From IMG/VR virus record IMGVR_UViG_3300042350_002123, positions 1 to 42,604 of that record: a DNA stretch of 42,604 bases. One strand, 5' to 3'. A program made the translations under genes and the position numbers. This DNA comes from a virus. The notes beneath the pieces are model-generated. The model saw only the letters and a program-made list of their open reading frames with translations, ran no database searches and was not told the origin of the DNA. Of this stretch, positions 1 to 6,183 are shown one piece after another; the stretch's first letter is position 1, and the number at the start of each line of letters is the position of its first letter.

Positions 1-135
1 GACCTTGGGATTGAGAGTTTTACTGATTGGGATGAAGATATTTATGGAAAGTTTGATTATGATGCTGATGAAGATGTTGATGGTTATGGGGCGTGTAATT
101 GTGTTCACTGCCAACAATTTAGAGACAGGGGATAA
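1..135 (+). CDS. C-terminal end of a small acidic protein (partial)
   Basis: The first reading frame is open from the first base to a TAA at 133-135, so this is the 3' part of a gene that starts before the window. The visible 44 residues are strongly acidic and end in a Cys-rich stretch (CNCVHCQQ). The next gene starts 2 nt later with a good ribosome binding site (AGGGGA) that lies inside this gene's end, as in the rest of the region. Function unknown. The other long frame here, starting at 5, is discarded because it ignores this coupling. Confidence 0.6.
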   Translation, partial: DLGIESFTDWDEDIYGKFDYDADEDVDGYGACNCVHCQQFRDRG

Positions 136-137
136 TC

Positions 138-368
138 ATGGCAAAGTATTATATCAAATGTGGGACACTAGAACTAATTTATTCCTGCAACAAATGTCCG
201 AGGGATGCTGCGATGGATGCTATATGGGAAACAAATGAAAACGACACGCTGGATGAACATATCTACCTTGATGAACGCGGATATAGAAACTATACAAATG
301 CTGATGGATTAACTTGTGTGTTGCATACTACTCATATTCTCAAAGATGCCGGATGGAGTATTGAATAA
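138..368 (+). CDS. Hypothetical protein, 76 aa
   Basis: ATG at 138 follows AGGGGA at about 8 nt. The protein is mixed in charge with scattered cysteines near the N-terminus (residues 8, 17, 20) that could bind a metal, and a D/E-rich middle. Its TAA shares its last base with the ATG of the next gene (TAATG), so the two are translationally coupled. No family recognised. Confidence 0.75.
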   Translation: MAKYYIKCGTLELIYSCNKCPRDAAMDAIWETNENDTLDEHIYLDERGYRNYTNADGLTCVLHTTHILKDAGWSIE

Positions 369-532
369 TGTGGACAAAAATAGACGATAAAAAAGTAAGG
401 CACTTGTGGGAATGTGCAGATTGTGATAATCTAGTTTATGTTGAACCTTGGTTCTATTCCGAAAATGGCGAACCCTTTTGCACAAAGTGTGAGAAGGATA
501 TGGAGTATATTAGGACAGAAGTGGATATGTAA
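368..532 (+). CDS. Small zinc-ribbon-like protein, 54 aa
   Basis: A short gene whose ATG overlaps the stop of the previous one by a single base (TAATG). Two CXXC pairs (CADC near residue 17 and CTKC near residue 42) are spaced like a one-zinc ribbon. The protein ends in an acidic helix. Function unknown; small zinc ribbons of this kind are common in large phages and often bind nucleic acid or protein partners. Confidence 0.65.
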   Translation: MWTKIDDKKVRHLWECADCDNLVYVEPWFYSENGEPFCTKCEKDMEYIRTEVDM

Positions 533-540
533 CACTTTCC

Positions 541-600
541 GCAAACCCTTACTGCATAAGCACTTAGGGCGAGCGGGGGCGGCCGGATTTGACGTAAGTT
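541..600 (+). repeat. Structured intergenic repeat R1, copy a
   Basis: First of four related intergenic elements. It has the lead-in CGCAAACCCTTA, a left arm ACTTAGGGCGAG, a GC-rich centre, and a right arm GACGTAAGT. ACTTA (562-566) pairs with TAAGT (595-599). The inner stem is weaker here (CGG/CCG) than in copies b, c and d at 2321, 3733 and 4944. It sits between two genes on the same strand. Confidence 0.65.
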
Positions 601-711
601 GTTGCAGGATGCGGACTTAGAGAAATTCCAGAAAACTCCTAAAGTTTAGGGTGGTGATTGGTCGATAATAAGGATATGAGAACGAGAAGGGAATCAACAA
701 AGGGCGAGAGA

Positions 712-1086
712 ATGATCCAGTGGATTGGGATATTGATTGCTGTGGTGGGTCTGGCGTATAATGGGGTTAAGGACTACCAAAAGGGTGATATAAAAATTCC
801 ACCTTTGCGTCATCCTTCACAAGAGCAAAAACAAGTATTGACAAAGCCAGTTTATCCGGTACAATACTGTCTGATGGCTTACGATCCTAATATTGACAAG
901 GTTTTCTACTTACACGAAAATGGACAATGGCATGATTACGCTCCACAACAACGACGATATGCGACCCAAACGCAACCATATCAAAATCAAGGTTCGACCG
1001 CAGTGGCAAGTTCCTACGGGTCACAAGGAACACCGTCATACCGTTATGGACAATCGCCCCAAGCGAACCCGAACCCGATCCGCTGA
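712..1086 (+). CDS. Membrane-anchored protein with Pro/Gln/Tyr-rich tail, 124 aa
   Basis: The chosen ATG at 712 follows an AAAGGGCGAGAGA stretch; upstream in-frame starts exist at 658 (TTG) and 676 (ATG), so the start is not certain. Residues 2-19 are a hydrophobic helix (signal anchor or transmembrane segment) and the rest is probably exposed, ending in a low-complexity region rich in Q, P, Y and S. No catalytic motif seen. It ends 50 bp before the first tRNA. Confidence 0.6.
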   Translation: MIQWIGILIAVVGLAYNGVKDYQKGDIKIPPLRHPSQEQKQVLTKPVYPVQYCLMAYDPNIDKVFYLHENGQWHDYAPQQRRYATQTQPYQNQGSTAVASSYGSQGTPSYRYGQSPQANPNPIR

Positions 1087-1136
1087 AAATCGCAGGGCTT
1101 GCGAGAATGGGGACTATTGAGTATAATTAGTAGTAT

Positions 1137-1209
1137 GCCAGTGTAGCTCAGTCAGCAGAGCGTCAAATTTGTAATTTGAATGTCGCGGGTGCAACTCCTG
1201 CCACTGGCT
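1137..1209 (+). tRNA. tRNA-Thr (anticodon UGU)
   Basis: Full cloverleaf by eye: 7-bp acceptor GCCAGTG/CACTGGC, D stem GCTC/GAGC, anticodon stem TCAAA/TTTGA with loop TTTGTAA, T stem GCGGG/CCTGC. The anticodon TGT reads ACA. CCA is not encoded, as for all tRNAs in the window. Confidence 0.92.
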
Positions 1210-1214
1210 CTTGT

Positions 1215-1287
1215 TCCGCGGTAGCTTAACTGGCAAAGCGGCTGACTTTGGATCAGCTGAGTGGTGGTTCAAATCCACCCCGCGGAT
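1215..1287 (+). tRNA. tRNA-Gln (anticodon UUG)
   Basis: Acceptor TCCGCGG/CCGCGGA, anticodon stem GCTGA/TCAGC with loop CTTTGGA, T stem GGTGG/CCACC with loop TTCAAAT. The anticodon TTG reads CAA. It lies 5 nt after tRNA-Thr and is surely in the same transcript. Confidence 0.93.
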
Positions 1288-1358
1288 TATTTAATTGAAA
1301 AACAGATTAAAAATCGAACTTTGGTGTATTATATGGTATAACGATCAAGACATACCAT

Positions 1359-1430
1359 TGTGGGATAGCATAACAGTAATGCGGCACTCTGTTAAAGTGT
1401 AAGATACTGGGGCAGAACCAGTTCCCACAG
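1359..1430 (+). tRNA. tRNA-Asn (anticodon GUU)
   Basis: Acceptor TGTGGGA/TCCCACA, D stem GCAT/ATGC, anticodon stem GCACT/AGTGT with loop CTGTTAA, T stem ACTGG/CCAGT. The T loop GGCAGAA departs from the usual TTCRA, which is odd for a tRNA. About 70 bp separate it from tRNA-Gln. Confidence 0.85.
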
Positions 1431-1448
1431 CTTTTAGAAAAATAGGTC

Positions 1449-2150
1449 ATGGAAAATAAAGATAGGTATATAACTAGAAACTGTAAACATCATGGTGATG
1501 TAAAGTTTATTCTGGAAAATAGAGGATATTATCGTTGTACTAAATGCAGGATGGATGCTGTTAGTAGAAAAAGAAAAAGACTCAAAAAAGATTTAGTAGA
1601 CTATAAGGGTGGAAAGTGTGAAAAGTGCGGTTATAATAAGTGCGTTTCAGCTTTAGATTTCCATCATAAGGATCCAAACGAAAAAGATTTTGGATTGTCT
1701 AGTAATGGAAATACTCAGAGTTGGAAAAAATTAACACAAGAAGCGGATAAGTGTTTATTGTTATGCTCTAACTGTCATAGAGAACTACATGAAGAGTTAA
1801 ATGGATATAAAGAATCTAGAACTAATATAAAACAACAGACCTATAGAGCAGTAGATCTAGAATCGTCTATCTCTAGAAAAAAACAAAAAAAACAATACAA
1901 TGCATGTGTTGTTTGTTACAATAATACATACAATAAAAAATACTGCTCATATACTTGTGCAAAAATAAATAGAAGAAAAGTAAAAGAAAGACCATCAAAA
2001 GAAGAATTAATAGCGTTACTTATAAAGAATAATTGGACACAAACTGCTGCAATATTTGACGTATCAGATAATGCTGTAAGAAAATGGGCAAAAGAATACG
2101 GGATAAATACTAATAGAAAAGAACTGAGGCTGGATGGCAGAGTGGTCTAA
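1449..2150 (+). CDS. HNH endonuclease with C-terminal HTH
   Basis: A 233-aa free-standing HNH nuclease. A short N-terminal segment carries Cys/His pairs (C12, C30, C33). The nuclease core spans about residues 55-116, with CEKC (57-60), the DFHH motif (70-73) and CSNCHRELH (106-114) giving the zinc-bound beta-beta-alpha metal fold. A second CXXC patch follows near 152-155. The C-terminus (about 187-225) reads as a helix-turn-helix likely to bind DNA (QTAAIFDVSDNAVRKW). It lies inside a tRNA cluster and its last 23 nt overlap the next tRNA gene, a typical location for a homing endonuclease. SD is weak (AGG before the ATG). Confidence 0.88.
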   Translation: MENKDRYITRNCKHHGDVKFILENRGYYRCTKCRMDAVSRKRKRLKKDLVDYKGGKCEKCGYNKCVSALDFHHKDPNEKDFGLSSNGNTQSWKKLTQEADKCLLLCSNCHRELHEELNGYKESRTNIKQQTYRAVDLESSISRKKQKKQYNACVVCYNNTYNKKYCSYTCAKINRRKVKERPSKEELIALLIKNNWTQTAAIFDVSDNAVRKWAKEYGINTNRKELRLDGRVV

Positions 2151-2214
2151 TGCGCATCTTTGCTAAAGATGTGACGATTAAAACCGTCCACAGGTTCGAA
2201 TCCTGTTCCAGCCG
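2128..2214 (+). tRNA. tRNA-Ser (anticodon GCU)
   Basis: Class II tRNA with long variable arm: acceptor GGCTGGA/TCCAGCC, anticodon stem CATCT/AGATG with loop TTGCTAA, T stem ACAGG/CCTGT with loop TTCGAAT. The anticodon GCT reads AGC. The first 23 nt are also the end of the HNH reading frame. Confidence 0.92.
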
Positions 2215-2218
2215 TTTA

Positions 2219-2300
2219 GGTAGATTACTCAAGTGGACAACGAGGGCAGACTGTAAATCTGCTGGCATTGCCTTCGCTGGTTCGAATCCAGCATCTACCA
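2219..2300 (+). tRNA. tRNA-Tyr (anticodon GUA)
   Basis: Acceptor GGTAGAT/ATCTACC, anticodon stem GCAGA/TCTGC with loop CTGTAAA, an extended variable arm as expected for bacterial tRNA-Tyr, and T stem GCTGG/CCAGC with loop TTCGAAT. Only 4 nt separate it from tRNA-Ser. Confidence 0.93.
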
Positions 2301-2320
2301 CTAAGTTGTTGGTATGAAAG

Positions 2321-2360
2321 GACTTAGAACAAATGTGGCGGACCGCCTTCGACGTAAGTG
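2321..2360 (+). repeat. Structured intergenic repeat R1, copy b
   Basis: ACTTA (2322-2326) pairs with TAAGT (2355-2359); the inner hairpin is GGCG (2337-2340), loop GAC, CGCC (2344-2347). The inner stem differs in sequence from copies c and d but still pairs. A promoter follows 40 nt downstream. Confidence 0.65.
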
Positions 2361-2399
2361 CTTGTACCATAAAGACTTAGGATTTTCTAAAGGCTGGCC

Positions 2400-2428
2400 T
2401 TGACAACTGCCGATAACAGATGTATGAT
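2400..2428 (+). promoter_or_regulatory. Promoter for tRNA-Glu
   Basis: -35 TTGACA (2400-2405), 17-nt spacer containing CCGATA, -10 TATGAT (2423-2428). tRNA-Glu begins 35 nt downstream. Confidence 0.75.
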
Positions 2429-2463
2429 TGCTAATCGGAGGCTGATGTTTGAGTTGCGAGTGC

Positions 2464-2535
2464 GGCCCCATAGTATAGTAGTTAGTACGCTGGCCTTTCA
2501 CGCCGGAGACCTGGGAGCGTAACCCAGTGGGGTCA
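2464..2535 (+). tRNA. tRNA-Glu (anticodon UUC)
   Basis: Acceptor GGCCCCA/TGGGGTC, anticodon stem CTGGC/GCCGG with loop CTTTCAC, T stem CTGGG/CCCAG. The anticodon TTC reads GAA. The T loop AGCGTAA is non-standard, as in the tRNA-Asn here. Confidence 0.88.
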
Positions 2536-2541
2536 TTTGTT

Positions 2542-2587
2542 TCTGCTAATCCTACGGATTTGGTGGTCTTGGCGATAGTCAGCGAGA
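2542..2587 (+). repeat. Structured intergenic repeat R2, copy a
   Basis: Matches the R2 consensus CTAATCC-NNN-GGATTTGG-N6-TGG-NNATAGTCAGCGAG. The hairpin AATCC/GGATT has loop TAC. It is followed 18 nt later by a promoter. Five more copies are at 5151, 6568, 7444, 8396 and 8694. Confidence 0.75.
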
Positions 2588-2605
2588 ATCTTAAAGTTTT
2601 GGGTG

Positions 2606-2634
2606 TTGACAGGACGATATTGGTATGGTAGACT
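2606..2634 (+). promoter_or_regulatory. Promoter
   Basis: -35 TTGACA (2606-2611), 17-nt spacer with ACGATA, -10 TAGACT (2629-2634). It reads into the 58-aa gene starting at 2657 and probably tRNA-Lys. Confidence 0.75.
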
Positions 2635-2656
2635 GTTGGAACAAGAAAGGAAAGTG

Positions 2657-2833
2657 ATGATGAAGAACCTTCGCATCTATGATATTCTGACTGAGGATGG
2701 TAAATCTCTGGCCGAAATTACTCTCTCTATGCAAGAGGATTTTGATTGGGTCGATGTTTTCGACAAGCTGTATGATTTTACAACCGAAAATATCCAAAGT
2801 TATTCTTACGAGGAAATTACCGTAACCGAATAA
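2657..2833 (+). CDS. Hypothetical protein, 58 aa
   Basis: Two adjacent ATGs (2657 and 2660) follow AAAGGAAAG; either may be used. The frame is open further upstream but that part overlaps the promoter. The protein is acidic and probably alpha/beta, with no known motif. It is flanked by its own promoter and by tRNA-Lys 6 nt downstream. Confidence 0.7.
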   Translation: MMKNLRIYDILTEDGKSLAEITLSMQEDFDWVDVFDKLYDFTTENIQSYSYEEITVTE

Positions 2834-2839
2834 TAAGGC

Positions 2840-2912
2840 GGGCCTTTAGCTCAATTGGCAGAGCATTCGGCTTTTAACCGATAGGTTCGGGGTTCGAGTC
2901 CCCGAGGGCCCA
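2840..2912 (+). tRNA. tRNA-Lys (anticodon UUU)
   Basis: Acceptor GGGCCTT/AGGGCCC, D stem GCTC/GAGC, anticodon stem with loop CTTTTAA (one T-T mismatch at the top of the stem), T stem CGGGG/CCCCG with loop TTCGAGT. The anticodon TTT reads AAA. Confidence 0.93.
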
Positions 2913-2913
2913 C

Positions 2914-2941
2914 TTGACAGTGACGATTGTTGGTGTAGAAT
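2914..2941 (+). promoter_or_regulatory. Promoter
   Basis: -35 TTGACA (2914-2919) starts 1 nt after tRNA-Lys; 16-nt spacer with ACGATT; -10 TAGAAT (2936-2941). It drives the acidic 58-aa gene at 2966. Confidence 0.8.
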
Positions 2942-2965
2942 AGAGGTAAGAAAGGGAGTAGAAAT

Positions 2966-3142
2966 ATGAGATATGAAGATTACTATGACGGCTATAACTA
3001 TGACTACGATGAATTGGTAGAAAATACCGAGGATCTTGGTCTGGATGAAGAACCTTGGATGAATGATCTTGAGGAAGAAGATGACGAGGTTCCATCTTAT
3101 GGCAAGAACTATTATCCTAGTATTGAGGAAGATGAAGATTGA
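2966..3142 (+). CDS. Very acidic small protein, 58 aa
   Basis: The ATG at 2966 follows AAAGGGAG at about 7 nt and lies 25 nt after its own promoter. About half the residues are D, E or Y, with DY repeats at the N-terminus and an EEDDE patch. The charge pattern resembles phage DNA-mimic or host-inhibitor proteins, but that is only an inference from composition. The stop is 6 nt before the tRNA-like element. Confidence 0.7.
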   Translation: MRYEDYYDGYNYDYDELVENTEDLGLDEEPWMNDLEEEDDEVPSYGKNYYPSIEEDED

Positions 3143-3148
3143 TTTTTT

Positions 3149-3233
3149 GTGTGTGCATCTAGGTGGGACTAGACCCTATTCTTAATTCCTTTCTTTCTTA
3201 TCGGGATTGTCGGTTCAAATCCGACCACACACT
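3149..3233 (+). tRNA. Aberrant tRNA-like element (no standard anticodon arm)
   Basis: Acceptor GTGTGTG (3149-3155) pairs perfectly with CACACAC (3226-3232), and the T arm GTCGG/CCGAC with loop TTCAAAT is perfect. The middle is not standard: a D-like stem TCTA/TAGA can form, but no 5-bp stem with a 7-nt loop exists. The best alternatives are AATTCC/GGGATT around a 13-nt loop, or CCCTAT/ATCGGG around a 20-nt loop. It could be a decayed tRNA, one with a short insertion, or a tRNA mimic. No amino acid can be assigned. Confidence 0.55.
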
Positions 3234-3235
3234 TT

Positions 3236-3739
3236 ATGAACGCTTTTCAGCAAGAGCTTGATGATTTTCGGCGTACCCCAGACGGCAAGATAATTCAAGG
3301 GGCTGCTCATACTAGCCGAGTGTTAAATCACAAATATAGGAATGGTGTGATTATCAAGGCTATCTGCTCTCTGCGTAAGATTGAGAATGATTTTGATAGC
3401 ATTGCCTGTTGTGGCGTAAGTGGTTTGATGGTAGTGCCACAGATTGCAGAGATTCTTAATAAAAATATTATTATCGTTCGCAAGGATGAAAAACGATATA
3501 GCGAATTTTTTATTGAAGGCGTTACTCCATCTCGATACGTTATTATTGATGATTTGATTTGTTCTGGAAATACTATCAAACATATTATGGATAGTATCAA
3601 TGACGATACTCCAAGAGCAAAGTGTATCGGGGCATATTTCTATCTTGGTGAGGAGTGTGCTTTCAATGCTTCTAATTCTAAATATTTTGAGAAGCAGTTT
3701 GGGACGATCATCCTAAACCCTTACCAGCCAAAGACTTAG
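3236..3739 (+). CDS. Phosphoribosyltransferase-like protein, 167 aa
   Basis: Residues 102-113 (VIIDDLICSGNT) match the PRPP-binding loop of type I phosphoribosyltransferases, with two acidic residues followed by a small-residue/Thr turn. A hydrophobic strand and a Gly-rich turn around 57-66 (ACCGVSGL) fit the substrate loop seen in orotate or adenine phosphoribosyltransferases. The substrate base is not clear. The likely role is nucleotide salvage or regulation. ATG 3236 is 3 nt after the tRNA-like element with no visible SD, so it may depend on upstream RNA processing. Confidence 0.7.
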   Translation: MNAFQQELDDFRRTPDGKIIQGAAHTSRVLNHKYRNGVIIKAICSLRKIENDFDSIACCGVSGLMVVPQIAEILNKNIIIVRKDEKRYSEFFIEGVTPSRYVIIDDLICSGNTIKHIMDSINDDTPRAKCIGAYFYLGEECAFNASNSKYFEKQFGTIILNPYQPKT

Positions 3740-3772
3740 GACAAGGCGGGGCGGCCCCGGTCGCCGTAAGTC
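3733..3772 (+). repeat. Structured intergenic repeat R1, copy c
   Basis: The best copy: GACTTA (3733-3738) pairs with TAAGTC (3767-3772), and the inner hairpin is CGGGG (3747-3751), loop CGG, CCCCG (3755-3759). It overlaps the end of the phosphoribosyltransferase-like gene by 7 nt. A CACTTACGACCTGCGG stretch follows, as in related copies. Confidence 0.7.
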
Positions 3773-3821
3773 CTTATCTGCCAACCACTTACGACCTGCG
3801 GAATTTTTCCAAAGTTTTCGC

Positions 3822-3850
3822 TTGACACTGCCGATAATATAGTGTAGAAT
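3822..3850 (+). promoter_or_regulatory. Promoter for the DUF932 gene
   Basis: -35 TTGACA (3822-3827), 17-nt spacer with CCGATA, -10 TAGAAT (3845-3850). The start codon lies 44 nt downstream. Confidence 0.85.
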
Positions 3851-3893
3851 CAGTGCATAAGAACGATTGAACAGCAACACGAAAGGGATGATT

Positions 3894-4844
3894 ATGGCTC
3901 ATGCAGTTGAACAGATGATGTTTGTTGGTGCGACCCCGTGGCACGGTCTGGGCAATAAGCTCGACGAGGCTCCCACGGTTTCGGAGGCGATGACTGCCGC
4001 CGGTTTGGATTGGGAAGTTGGTCTGAAGGATTTGGTCACGGTGGACGGGCAACCCGTTCCGGCCCGTGCGACCTATCGCAAGACCGATGACAGCATTTTG
4101 GGCGTTGTCGGCCCGCGATACACCCCGCTACAAAACAGCGAGGCGTTCGATTGGTTCCAGCCGTTTCTGGACGCTGGCGAGTGTGCATTGCATACTGCCG
4201 GTTCGCTCCACAGCGGTCAGAAAGTTTGGGTTCTGGCCCAACTGAACCGCGACAACAGCGAGATCGTGAAGGGTGACGAGGTTGGGAAGTTCATTCTTCT
4301 CAGCAACTCGCACGATGGCACGACCGCTATCCGGGTTGGCTACACGCCGATCCGCGTTGTGTGTGCTAACACTATGGCGATGGCCCATAGCAAGGCTAGT
4401 GGTTCCAAGTTGATCCGTATTCGTCACACACGTTCCAGCAAGACCAATCTGGAAAATGTGCGAGATATTATGGACAATATCAACATGGAGTTTGAGGCGA
4501 CTGCGGAACAGTTCAAGTTCCTCGCGTCGAAGAACTTCAATCAGGCCGACGTTCGTCGCTATGTCAAGGTGATGCTCGACATTGACGGTACGCCGGACGA
4601 TCAGATCAAGACTCGCACCCGTAACATTATGGACGAGATTCTGGCTCTGGTCGAAGGCCCGAAACAGAGTGCAACGGGTGTGCGTGGAACGTGGTGGGCC
4701 GCGTATAACGGCTACAACGAGTATCTGAATTACAATAAGGGTCGCACCGAAGATAATCGGCTCGACAGCCTGTGGTTCGGACTGAACGCGAACGACAACA
4801 CCAAGGCTCTGGAAAAGGCCATGCAGTTCGCTCAAGCACTCTAA
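3894..4844 (+). CDS. DUF932 phage/plasmid-like protein
   Basis: A 316-aa protein of the DUF932 (phage/plasmid-like TIGR03299) family, recognised from the N-terminal MFVGATPWHGLG-type segment, the GPRYTPLQN and EAFDWFQPF motifs near residues 66-82, and the WWAAYNGYNEYLNY region near the C-terminus. The biochemical role of the family is unknown; members are common in phages and conjugative plasmids. I chose ATG 3894 because AAAGGG lies 6 nt upstream; ATG 3888 is directly against the SD. The gene has its own promoter and terminator. Its G+C and use of C/G third positions are clearly higher than neighbouring genes, suggesting either very high expression or recent acquisition. Confidence 0.88.
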   Translation: MAHAVEQMMFVGATPWHGLGNKLDEAPTVSEAMTAAGLDWEVGLKDLVTVDGQPVPARATYRKTDDSILGVVGPRYTPLQNSEAFDWFQPFLDAGECALHTAGSLHSGQKVWVLAQLNRDNSEIVKGDEVGKFILLSNSHDGTTAIRVGYTPIRVVCANTMAMAHSKASGSKLIRIRHTRSSKTNLENVRDIMDNINMEFEATAEQFKFLASKNFNQADVRRYVKVMLDIDGTPDDQIKTRTRNIMDEILALVEGPKQSATGVRGTWWAAYNGYNEYLNYNKGRTEDNRLDSLWFGLNANDNTKALEKAMQFAQAL

Positions 4845-4870
4845 TCCCTCGCAATAGGGGTTGACACGGG

Positions 4871-4905
4871 AGCCGCCACTCAGCAATGGGTGGCGGTTCT
4901 TTTTT
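4871..4905 (+). terminator. Rho-independent terminator after DUF932 gene
   Basis: AGCCGCCAC (4871-4879) pairs with GTGGCGGTT (4890-4898, one G-T pair), followed by CTTTTTT. It is a strong terminator 26 nt after the stop codon. Confidence 0.93.
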
Positions 4906-4943
4906 GTGTCTAGATCACTTGACGCAAACCCTTATGCTCAAAG

Positions 4944-4984
4944 GACTTACGACAAGCCGGGGCGCCCGAAATTTCTCTAAGTTA
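4944..4984 (+). repeat. Structured intergenic repeat R1, copy d
   Basis: Lead-in CGCAAACCCTTA as in copy a. ACTTA (4945-4949) pairs with TAAGT (4978-4982), with inner hairpin CGGG (4958-4961), loop GCG, CCCG (4965-4968). It lies just after the DUF932 terminator. Confidence 0.65.
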
Positions 4985-5150
4985 TTTGATACCAACGACT
5001 TGCGTCAATTTAGTAAAAGAATCTCATAAGTTGGCTGTTGGCAATGGGTTACGATGACGATATACTGTATGTGGACGTAAGTGGTTACTGGGCAAAGGGT
5101 TAGGTTAAAATAATAATGAATAATGTAAAGATAGGATTATATTCATTTGT

Positions 5151-5196
5151 CTCGCCTAATCCAGCGGATTTGCTGCCGTTGCTGTTAGTCAGCGAG
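5151..5196 (+). repeat. Structured intergenic repeat R2, copy b
   Basis: CTCGC (5151-5155) can pair with GCGAG at the 3' end (5192-5196), and the internal hairpin is AATCC/GGATT with loop AGC. The constant GTTAGTCAGCGAG end is present. Confidence 0.75.
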
Positions 5197-5251
5197 AATT
5201 ATGTCAATAGTAACAAGCTACTCTGTTCCTAAGTTCTTATGTTTCAACCAG

Positions 5252-5280
5252 TTGCGTCAAGTTGCAGAGTGTGGTATACT
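5252..5280 (+). promoter_or_regulatory. Promoter
   Basis: -35 TTGCGT (5252-5257), 17-nt spacer, -10 TATACT (5275-5280). The spacer lacks the CGATA motif of most promoters here. It leaves a ~110-nt leader before the gene at 5402. Confidence 0.6.
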
Positions 5281-5401
5281 GAACAGTGTAACAACGATAG
5301 TAACAAAGCGACTAATAGTTGAGATTTATTCTCAATAGATAAAGTTAGTTAGATTTTGTTATATAGTCTTATAGTCAGGCAAAAACCGGGAGCCCTTTGT
5401 G

Positions 5402-5605
5402 ATGCAGAAAGAAAAAATTATTGTAACTGATGAAAATCGACAGGATATTACTAACATCTATTGTCACAGACTTTTGGATGACATGGACTTTAATACTCTG
5501 TGGACTTTTGCTTATGATATGTTGAGAGATAATAAAGAGGGTTTGACTAATAAAATGTTGGAAGATCAAATCTCTGACTACTACCCTGATATTCTGGAGA
5601 ACTAA
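5402..5605 (+). CDS. Hypothetical protein, 67 aa
   Basis: ATG 5402 follows CCGGGAG at about 9 nt; a GTG codon directly before it is less likely to be the start. The sequence reads as a small helical protein (DDMDFNTLWTFAYDML, then an acidic C-terminus). This type, ending in an EDQISDYYPDIL-like motif, is seen in many large phages, but the role is unknown. The next gene starts 1 nt after the stop. Confidence 0.75.
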   Translation: MQKEKIIVTDENRQDITNIYCHRLLDDMDFNTLWTFAYDMLRDNKEGLTNKMLEDQISDYYPDILEN

Positions 5606-5606
5606 T

Positions 5607-5780
5607 ATGAATTATTATATCGAAAAACATGATATGGAAATAATCTTGGATGCTCTGGAACATATGAGCGAAACTATTAAAAATAGAAAAGCTTTTGGAC
5701 TTCCTTCTGTCTGACCTTACTCTGAAGAAGATGTTTCTGGTCTATTTCAAAGTTTTGACAACTCTTATGTGGAGAACTAA
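5607..5780 (+). pseudogene. Small gene with in-frame TGA (recoded or inactivated)
   Basis: The frame opens with ATG at 5607, reads 35 codons to a TGA at 5712-5714, and continues in the same frame for another 21 codons to TAA at 5778-5780. That TAA overlaps the next ATG exactly as intact genes here do. The part after TGA (PYSEEDVSGLFQSF...) looks like normal protein. It is therefore either a single-base nonsense mutation, a sequencing error, or a TGA readthrough. Other genes in the window end in TGA, so TGA is a genuine stop codon. Confidence 0.6.
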
Positions 5781-5923
5781 TGGAAATTGATATTAGTAAA
5801 CAAGAAGCTTGGAAACTAATAGATGCTATCAAGGCATATATGAAAGACTATACTGTTACGGGCGCAGTTCATAAAACGTTCGACAATATTACTAAAAAAC
5901 TAAAGGAGGTTGTCAAAGAATAG
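5780..5923 (+). CDS. Hypothetical protein, 47 aa
   Basis: The ATG overlaps the upstream TAA (TAATG). The product is a small, mainly helical, lysine-rich protein (KQEAWKLIDAIKAYMKDY, then a KKLKEVVKE tail). Function unknown. No gene follows closely: a promoter and a long spacer come next. Confidence 0.65.
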   Translation: MEIDISKQEAWKLIDAIKAYMKDYTVTGAVHKTFDNITKKLKEVVKE

Positions 5924-5975
5924 TAAACGGTGGTGAGAGTCCGGTTACGTTTGTAAGTTATCTGTCCTCAAGGGT

Positions 5976-6004
5976 TTGTGTGCAACGTGACGATATGGTA
6001 TACT
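5976..6004 (+). promoter_or_regulatory. Promoter
   Basis: -35 TTGTGT (5976-5981, weak), 17-nt spacer containing ACGATA, -10 TATACT (5999-6004). Confidence 0.6.
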
Positions 6005-6183
6005 AGGACTGTGGCAGGGAAGGGCAAGGTTGGTGTTATTAGTATGTATAGTATATATCACCTCCGCACCTGCATAATATATAATCCAATTCAGGGTATC
6101 TGTCAAGTTCTTTTCCCCAGCTAGCTTGTTGCTATTGGTGGAATATTTTGTGGTTGTTCTATCCTCTAACTTTGGGAGATTAT

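Larger units (their letters stand above)
4906..5401. other. Gene-poor region with repeats and a promoter
   Basis: About 500 nt without a convincing gene. It holds R1 copy d (4944-4984), a half copy of the same family near 5070-5103 (GACGTAAGT then AAAGGGTTAGG), R2 copy b (5151-5196) and a promoter (5252-5280). A 45-codon frame at 5201-5338 is interrupted by that promoter and is judged not to be a gene. Confidence 0.6.

Noticed and set aside
5-238. A 77-aa frame at the start of the window
   Set aside because: It overlaps two well-supported frames (1-135 and 138-368), which have coupled SD signals.
4128-4886. A 252-aa minus-strand frame opposite the DUF932 gene
   Set aside because: It mirrors the GC-rich DUF932 gene; its composition follows from the opposite strand and no SD precedes it.
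5201-5338. A 45-codon ATG-started frame after R2 copy b
   Set aside because: It contains a promoter (5252-5280), has no clear SD, and does not overlap or couple to neighbours.
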